NCBI RefSeq assembly: GCF_014851865.1
Contig: NZ_JACVAM010000004.1
Span: 310,001-374,000 of the forward strand
Source: Pseudomonas sp. PDM16
GTDB lineage: Bacteria; Pseudomonadota; Gammaproteobacteria; Pseudomonadales; Pseudomonadaceae
DNA length: 64,000 nt
Reading direction: 5' to 3'
The position numbers and the translations under genes were made by a program. The notes under the pieces were generated by a model. It had not been told where the DNA came from. It did no database searches and saw only the letters and a list, made by a program, of their open reading frames with translations. Shown piece by piece: positions 59,298 through 64,000 of this stretch (the stretch's first letter is position 1; each line of letters opens with the position of its first letter).

Positions 59298-60212
59298 ATG
59301 ATCAAGAAATGCCTGTTTCCAGCTGCCGGCTACGGCACCCGCTTCCTTCCGGCTACCAAGTCGATGCCCAAGGAAATGCTCCCGATAGTGGACACACCGC
59401 TTATCCAGTATGGGGTCGAAGAGGCATTCGAGGCCGGCCTCAACCAGATTGCCGTGGTCACCGGGCGTGGCAAGCGCTCTCTGGAGGATCACTTCGACAT
59501 CAGTTACGAGCTGGAAAGGGAAATCAGTAATACCGACAAGGAAACTGCACTACGTGGTATTCGCCGGCTGATCGAGAACTGCACTTTCTCCTACACCCGC
59601 CAAGTGGAAATGAAAGGCCTGGGGCATGCGATCCTGACAGGGCGCCCCCTGATCGGCGACGAGGCCTTCGCCGTGGTACTGGCCGACGACCTGTGCCTGA
59701 ACCCGGGCGGCGACGGCGTGTTGCAGCAGATGGTCAAGCTGTACAACCAGTTCCGCTGTTCGATTGTGGCGATCGAGGAAGTGCCCCGTGAAGAAACCCA
59801 CAAGTACGGCATCATCTCTGGCGAGGCGATCCGCGACGACATCTTCCGTGTCGATCGCATGGTGGAAAAACCACGTCCGGAGGACGCACCGTCCAATCTG
59901 GCGATCATCGGTCGCTACATCCTCACTCCGGACATCTTCAAGCTGATCGAGCAGACGGAGCCAGGCAAAGGCGGCGAGATCCAGATCACCGACGCGCTGA
60001 TGAAGCAGGCCGAGCAGGGGTGCGTGCTGGCCTACAAGTTCAAGGGCCGTCGCTTCGACTGTGGTGCCGCCGAGGGTTACGTGGAAGCCACCAACTTCTG
60101 CTTCGAGCATCGCTACAAGCCGGAGCAGCAGAAACGCCGCCTAAGCAAGGTGGCCCCTGCCGTGGCTGCAGTTGAAGTAGAAGCGCCGGAAGGTACTGCT
60201 TCGGTAGCCTGA
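59298..60212 (+). CDS. galU: UTP-glucose-1-phosphate uridylyltransferase
   Basis: A 304-residue GalU that makes UDP-glucose for envelope polysaccharides and trehalose-type metabolism. It shows AAGYGTRFLPATKSMPKEML at the nucleotide site, LADDLCLNPGG, MVEKPRPEDAPSNLAI and KGRRFDCGAAEGYVEA. About 25 residues beyond the usual C terminus (after FCFEHRYKP) are Ala/Val/Glu-rich and form a non-conserved tail. GGGGAG precedes the ATG. A hairpin lies after the stop at 60229-60252. Confidence 0.95.
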   Translation: MIKKCLFPAAGYGTRFLPATKSMPKEMLPIVDTPLIQYGVEEAFEAGLNQIAVVTGRGKRSLEDHFDISYELEREISNTDKETALRGIRRLIENCTFSYTRQVEMKGLGHAILTGRPLIGDEAFAVVLADDLCLNPGGDGVLQQMVKLYNQFRCSIVAIEEVPREETHKYGIISGEAIRDDIFRVDRMVEKPRPEDAPSNLAIIGRYILTPDIFKLIEQTEPGKGGEIQITDALMKQAEQGCVLAYKFKGRRFDCGAAEGYVEATNFCFEHRYKPEQQKRRLSKVAPAVAAVEVEAPEGTASVA

Positions 60213-60228
60213 TTATCCCGCCTGAAGC

Positions 60229-60252
60229 CGCAGGAGTCCCGAAGCTCCTGCG
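60229..60252 (+). terminator. Stem-loop after galU
   Basis: Exact 8-base arms CGCAGGAG and CTCCTGCG around TCCCGAAG begin 17 bases after the galU stop. There is no T tract. Confidence 0.5.
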
Positions 60253-60364
60253 TGCCCCCAGTCTCTCGTCGTGATGCTGGTAAAAGCACTCGCCATCTTG
60301 ACCCATCGGGGTTCTAATTGTGCCCGGCAATTCGAGGCGTTTTCTGCATGGGGTTCTGCGGCAT

Positions 60365-61129
60365 ATGAGTGGGCAAGTTTCCGTTAACCGGATGGTAGTA
60401 CTGGACACCGAGACCACCGGCATGCCGGTGACCGATGGTCACCGCATTATCGAGATCGGTTGCGTCGAGCTGGAGGGCCGCCGCCTGACCGGCCGCCACT
60501 TCCACGTCTACCTCAACCCCGATCGCGAGATCGACGAGGGGGCCATCGCGGTCCACGGCATCACCAACGAGTTCGTCGCCGACAAACAGCGATTCAAGGA
60601 TGTGGCCGACGAGTTCTTCGAGTTCATTACCGGTGCCCAGCTGATCATCCACAACGCGGCGTTCGACGTTGGCTTCATCAACAACGAATTCGCCATGCTG
60701 GGACAGAGCGAGCGCAGCGACGTCGCGGACTACTGCTCGGTCCTCGACACCCTGCTGATGGCTCGCGAGCGCCATCCGGGCCAGCGCAACAACCTCGATG
60801 CCCTGTGCAAGCGCTACGGCGTAGACAACTCCGGCCGAGAGCTGCACGGCGCGCTGCTCGACGCTGAGATTCTCGCCGACGTCTACCTTGCGATGACCGG
60901 TGGCCAGACCCACCTGTCACTGGCCGGCGAAGGTGGCGACGGTTCGGGCCGGGTTCTGCCGAGCCCGATCCGCCGCCTGGACCCGGGCCGCAACCTGACC
61001 CGCGTGCTGCGCGCCAGCGACGAGGAGCTGGCGGCCCATGCTGCGCGCCTGGCGATCATCGAGAAGTCCGCCGGCGGCCCGTCGCTGTGGGCCAAGATGG
61101 ACGCGCCGGCCGAGGAAACGGCTGGCTGA
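60365..61129 (+). CDS. dnaQ: DNA polymerase III epsilon subunit (proofreading exonuclease)
   Basis: A 254-residue DEDDh exonuclease, the proofreading subunit of the replicative polymerase. ExoI is VVLDTETTG, ExoII HNAAFDVGFINNEF and ExoIII HGALLDAEILADVY, completing the D-E-D-H-D set; the C-terminal segment that binds the alpha subunit follows. Start choice is open: the ATG at 60365 gives MSGQVSVNR before the conserved region, and one at 60392 begins directly at MVVLDTETTG. In many Pseudomonas rnhA precedes dnaQ; here galU does. Confidence 0.95.
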   Translation: MSGQVSVNRMVVLDTETTGMPVTDGHRIIEIGCVELEGRRLTGRHFHVYLNPDREIDEGAIAVHGITNEFVADKQRFKDVADEFFEFITGAQLIIHNAAFDVGFINNEFAMLGQSERSDVADYCSVLDTLLMARERHPGQRNNLDALCKRYGVDNSGRELHGALLDAEILADVYLAMTGGQTHLSLAGEGGDGSGRVLPSPIRRLDPGRNLTRVLRASDEELAAHAARLAIIEKSAGGPSLWAKMDAPAEETAG

Positions 61130-61184
61130 CGGGAACCGGTCGTATGGCCAATGCGACCTTTTCTTACAGCCTTCCGCACTGGGG

Positions 61185-61205
61185 GTTCCGCCCGTTGGGG
61201 CGAAC
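61185..61205 (+). terminator. Hairpin downstream of dnaQ
   Basis: CGCCC/GGGCG arms with outer GTT/AAC pairs and a GTTG loop lie 55 bases after the dnaQ stop and just before the ldcA leader structure. It may terminate dnaQ transcription; no T tract is present. Confidence 0.35.
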
Positions 61206-61211
61206 TTCTAC

Positions 61212-61248
61212 CCTGAGGGGATAGGTGCCCGAGAGCACCATCCTCAGG
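61212..61248 (+). promoter_or_regulatory. Nested 5' leader hairpin that covers the ldcA ribosome site
   Basis: The outer arms CCTGAGG (61212-61218) and CCTCAGG (61242-61248) enclose an inner stem GGTGC/GCACC (61224-61228 and 61235-61239) with loop CCGAGA. The only Shine-Dalgarno-like AGGA is at 61246-61249, partly inside the outer arm and seven bases before the ATG at 61257. Folding would hide it. A translation-control role is inferred. Confidence 0.5.
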
Positions 61249-61256
61249 AACCTCCA

Positions 61257-63509
61257 ATGTATAAAGACCTGAACTTCCCCATTCTCATCGTTCACCGCGA
61301 CATAAAGGCCGACACCGTCGCCGGCGAACGCATCCGCGCCATTGCCGAAGAGCTGAGCAAGGACGGCTTCACCATTCTCACCACCGCCAGTTCGGCCGAG
61401 GGTCGCATCGTTGCCTCCACCCACCATGGCCTGGCTTGCATCCTGGTGGCCGCGGAAGGCGCGGGGGAGAACCAGCGCCTGCTGCAGGACATGGTCGAGC
61501 TGATCCGCGTCGCTCGCGTCCGCGCACCGCAGCTGCCCATTTTCGCCCTCGGTGAACAGGTCACCATCGAGAACGCCCCCGCCGAGGCCATGGCCGACCT
61601 TAACCACCTGCGTGGCATCCTCTACCTGTACGAGGACACCGTTTCTTTCCTCGCTCGCCAGGTGGCGCGCGCCGCGCACAACTACCTCGACGGCCTGCTG
61701 CCGCCATTCTTCAAGGCGCTGGTGCAGCACACCGCGCAGTCCAATTATTCCTGGCACACACCCGGCCACGGCGGGGGTGTGGCCTACCGCAAGAGCCCGG
61801 TAGGGAAAGCCTTCCACCAATTCTTTGGCGAGAACACCCTGCGTTCCGACCTCTCCGTGTCGGTACCGGAACTGGGCTCGCTGCTCGATCACACCGGCCC
61901 GCTGGCCGAGGCCGAGGCGCGTGCCGCGCGCAACTTCGGCGCCGATCACACCTTCTTCGTGATCAATGGCACCTCGACGGCGAACAAGATCGTCTGGCAC
62001 TCCATGGTCGGCCGCGACGACCTGGTGCTGGTGGATCGCAACTGCCACAAGTCGATCCTCCACTCGATCATCATGACCGGCGCCATCCCGCTGTACCTGT
62101 GCCCGGAGCGTAACGAACTGGGCATCATCGGGCCGATTCCGCTCTCCGAATTCAGCAAGGAGTCGATCCAGGCCAAGATCGACGCCAGCCCCCTCGCCCG
62201 CGGGCGCGCGCCCAAGGTCAAGCTGGCGGTGGTGACCAACTCGACCTACGACGGCCTCTGCTACAACGCCGAAATGGTCAAGCAAGCGCTAGGCGACTCG
62301 GTGGAAGTGCTGCACTTCGACGAGGCCTGGTACGCCTATGCGGCGTTCCACGAGTTCTACGCCGGGCGCTACGGCATGGGCACCCAGTGCGACGAGCATT
62401 CGCCGCTGGTGTTCACCACCCATTCCACCCACAAGCTGCTGGCGGCCTTCAGCCAGGCCTCGATGATCCACGTACAGGACGGCGGTGCACGCCAACTGGA
62501 CCGTGACCGCTTCAACGAAGCCTTCATGATGCACATCTCCACCTCGCCGCAGTACGGCATCATCGCCTCGCTGGACGTGGCCTCGGCGATGATGGAGGGC
62601 CCGGCCGGGCGCTCGCTGATCCAGGAGACTTTCGACGAGGCGCTGAGCTTCCGCCGCGCACTGGCCAACCTGCGCCAGAACCTGGCGACGGATGACTGGT
62701 GGTTCAGCATCTGGCAGCCGGAGCAGGCTGGTGGCGAGGACGTGCAGACCGGTGACTGGCTGCTGGCGCCCAATGCCGACTGGCACGGCTTCGGCGAGGT
62801 GGCCGAGGACTACGTGCTGCTCGACCCGATCAAGGTCACCCTGGTGATGCCGGGATTGTCCGCCGATGGCAAGTTGGCCGAATCGGGCATTCCGGCAGCG
62901 GTGGTCAGCAAGTTCCTCTGGGAACACGGCCTGGTGGTGGAGAAGACCGGCCTGTACTCCTTCCTGGTGCTCTTCTCCATGGGCATCACCAAGGGCAAGT
63001 GGAGCACCTTGCTGACCGGCCTGCTGGAGTTCAAGCGTCTGTACGACGCCAACGTGCCGCTGACCGAGGCTCTGCCCTCGATCGCCCGAGAAGGCGGGGC
63101 ACGCTACGCCGGCATGGGGCTGCGCGATCTCTGCGACCAGCTGCACGGCTGCTACCGCGAGAATGCCACGGCCAAGGCACTCAAACGCATGTACACGGTG
63201 CTGCCGCAAGTGACCATCAAGCCGGCCGACGCCTACGACAAGCTGGTGCGTGGCGAGGTCGAAGCGGTGCCAATCGAACAGCTGGAAGGGCGCATCGCCG
63301 CGGTAATGCTGGTCCCCTATCCGCCGGGCATCCCCCTGATCATGCCTGGCGAGCGTTTCACCACCGAGACCCGCTCGATCATCGATTATCTGCAGTTCGC
63401 TCGCACTTTCGACAGCCAGTTCCCTGGCTTCGACGCCGACGTACATGGCCTGCAGCGGGAGGAAGTGGAGGGGCAGGCCTGCTATACAGTGGATTGCATC
63501 AAGGAGTAA
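61257..63509 (+). CDS. ldcA: PLP-dependent lysine/arginine/ornithine decarboxylase (LdcA-like)
   Basis: A 750-residue fold-III-type-I decarboxylase: an N-terminal wing domain (from MYKDLNFPILIVHRD), the PLP domain with WHTPGHGGGVAYRKSPVGKAF and the cofactor lysine Lys393 in THSTHKLLAAF, and a C-terminal domain. It removes the carboxyl group from a basic amino acid. The dnaQ - decarboxylase - permease order matches, from memory, the P. aeruginosa lysine decarboxylase locus, so lysine to cadaverine is the likely reaction; arginine or ornithine cannot be excluded by sequence alone. The frame extends to 61038 inside dnaQ, which is spurious. Confidence 0.9.
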   Translation: MYKDLNFPILIVHRDIKADTVAGERIRAIAEELSKDGFTILTTASSAEGRIVASTHHGLACILVAAEGAGENQRLLQDMVELIRVARVRAPQLPIFALGEQVTIENAPAEAMADLNHLRGILYLYEDTVSFLARQVARAAHNYLDGLLPPFFKALVQHTAQSNYSWHTPGHGGGVAYRKSPVGKAFHQFFGENTLRSDLSVSVPELGSLLDHTGPLAEAEARAARNFGADHTFFVINGTSTANKIVWHSMVGRDDLVLVDRNCHKSILHSIIMTGAIPLYLCPERNELGIIGPIPLSEFSKESIQAKIDASPLARGRAPKVKLAVVTNSTYDGLCYNAEMVKQALGDSVEVLHFDEAWYAYAAFHEFYAGRYGMGTQCDEHSPLVFTTHSTHKLLAAFSQASMIHVQDGGARQLDRDRFNEAFMMHISTSPQYGIIASLDVASAMMEGPAGRSLIQETFDEALSFRRALANLRQNLATDDWWFSIWQPEQAGGEDVQTGDWLLAPNADWHGFGEVAEDYVLLDPIKVTLVMPGLSADGKLAESGIPAAVVSKFLWEHGLVVEKTGLYSFLVLFSMGITKGKWSTLLTGLLEFKRLYDANVPLTEALPSIAREGGARYAGMGLRDLCDQLHGCYRENATAKALKRMYTVLPQVTIKPADAYDKLVRGEVEAVPIEQLEGRIAAVMLVPYPPGIPLIMPGERFTTETRSIIDYLQFARTFDSQFPGFDADVHGLQREEVEGQACYTVDCIKE

Positions 63510-63568
63510 CGCACGGCCTGTGACGACCCGGAGTGGCGGGCAGGCCGGCCACGCCATCGGGGGGAGTT

Positions 63569-64000
63569 ATGGCTGAGGAAAAGGGCGCGCGGGGCAAGAT
63601 GGGTTTCTGGACCTGTACCGCCCTGGTGGTCGGTAACATGGTGGGCTCCGGAGTATTTCTCCTGCCTTCCGCCCTGGCCCCCTATGGTGGCCTCAGCCTG
63701 ATCGGCTGGTTGGTTTCGACCACAGGTGCGGTACTGCTGGCGTTGACCTTCTCGCGACTGGCCCGTCTCAATCCAGCGGCTGGCGGCCCCTATGCCTACA
63801 CCCGCGATGCCTTTGGCGGCTTCGCAGGTTATCTCTGCGCATGGACCTACTGGAAGGCCGCCTGGATTGGTAACGCCGCTATCGCCGTGACCCTGGTCGG
63901 CTACCTGCAGGTATTCCTGCCGGTGCTTCGTGCACCGCTGCCGATGGTGGCGACCGCCATCGGCGCCATCTGGCTGTGCACCCTGATCAATTTGCGCGGC
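63569..64000 (+). CDS. APC-family amino acid permease / antiporter (partial, runs off the window)
   Basis: The first 144 residues of an amino acid-polyamine-organocation transporter, start fixed by GGGGGAG before the ATG at 63569. TM1 carries the substrate-binding unwound motif GNMVGSGVFLLP, and the next segments include GGPYAYTRDAFG and WKAAWIGNAAIA, as in AdiC/CadB/PotE antiporters. Lying 59 bases after the decarboxylase it probably exchanges lysine for cadaverine, forming an acid-stress or polyamine module. No stop is reached. Confidence 0.88.
   Translation, partial: MAEEKGARGKMGFWTCTALVVGNMVGSGVFLLPSALAPYGGLSLIGWLVSTTGAVLLALTFSRLARLNPAAGGPYAYTRDAFGGFAGYLCAWTYWKAAWIGNAAIAVTLVGYLQVFLPVLRAPLPMVATAIGAIWLCTLINLRG

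Noticed and set aside
61202..61230. GAACTT upstream of ldcA as a sixth AlgU-type promoter
   Set aside because: GTGCC, not a TC-type box, stands at the 17-base distance, and the motif overlaps the leader hairpin.
61038..61256. 73-residue N-terminal extension of the lysine decarboxylase
   Set aside because: It overlaps dnaQ out of frame and runs through the leader hairpins; the ATG at 61257 has a ribosome site and the family's usual N terminus.
1..64000. CRISPR arrays, tRNA or rRNA genes, prophage and replication origin
   Set aside because: No regularly spaced repeats, cloverleaf patterns, phage structural genes or DnaA-box clusters were noticed on reading; a tRNA and repeat scan would settle this.

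Overview
The window looks like the chromosome of a gammaproteobacterium of the genus Pseudomonas, probably near the P. aeruginosa/P. mendocina/P. pseudoalcaligenes side. The basis is high G+C, the protein families, and two gene orders I recall from P. aeruginosa: dnaQ - lysine decarboxylase - amino acid permease, and a stationary-phase/osmotic-stress block carrying glgP, glgA, glgX, treY, treZ, malQ, clsB and small DUF genes. No rRNA, tRNA, CRISPR array or intact insertion sequence was seen.

Layout. 1-7461: small metabolic genes (acetyltransferase tail, FMN reductase, LysR regulator, LysE exporter, DUF2000, SDR, acyltransferase-like membrane protein) and a PAS-GAF-PAS hybrid histidine kinase. 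7710-18707: a seven-gene Wsp-like chemosensory operon (CheW, CheR-TPR, CheW, receptor, CheA-REC, CheB). Its last gene is a 1194-residue output protein with REC, GAF, PAS, LOV-like PAS, GGDEF, EAL and a degenerate REC, so the pathway probably controls cyclic di-GMP rather than the flagellum. 18739-24542: DUF4142, hydrolase, DUF3182, a Cys-rich secreted protein, DUF2513 and glycogen phosphorylase. 24597-30056: a six-gene stressosome operon (RsbR, RsbS, RsbT, RsbT-SpoIIE phosphatase, RsbT-histidine kinase-REC, REC-histidine kinase). 30219-32183: small, probably stress-related genes. 32373-35240: a lower-G+C gene for a large membrane protein, beside the decayed remains of an IS3-family transposase.

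35245-41449: GNAT acetyltransferase, then CBS protein - Zn alcohol dehydrogenase - DUF72 - YbhP - ClsB - YbhN, a membrane-phospholipid operon. 41640-52193: the tightly overlapping operon glgA-treZ-malQ-treY-DUF2934-glgX, for alpha-glucan and trehalose metabolism. 52457-59231: CinA-like amidase, MscS-type channel, DUF4142, hemerythrin, YbdK-type carboxylate-amine ligase, a haem-oxygenase-like diiron protein and a methyltransferase. 59298-64000: galU, dnaQ, lysine decarboxylase with a structured leader, and the start of an APC permease.

How it fits together. Much of 18.7-56 kb reads as an envelope/osmotic/stationary-phase stress island: trehalose and glycogen turnover, cardiolipin synthesis, a mechanosensitive channel, hemerythrin and a stressosome. 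Five intergenic regions in it carry GAACTT-N17-TC motifs resembling AlgU (sigma-22/RpoE) promoters, suggesting shared envelope-stress control. The two signalling operons, one LOV-linked to c-di-GMP and one joining a stressosome to histidine kinases, are the most unusual parts.
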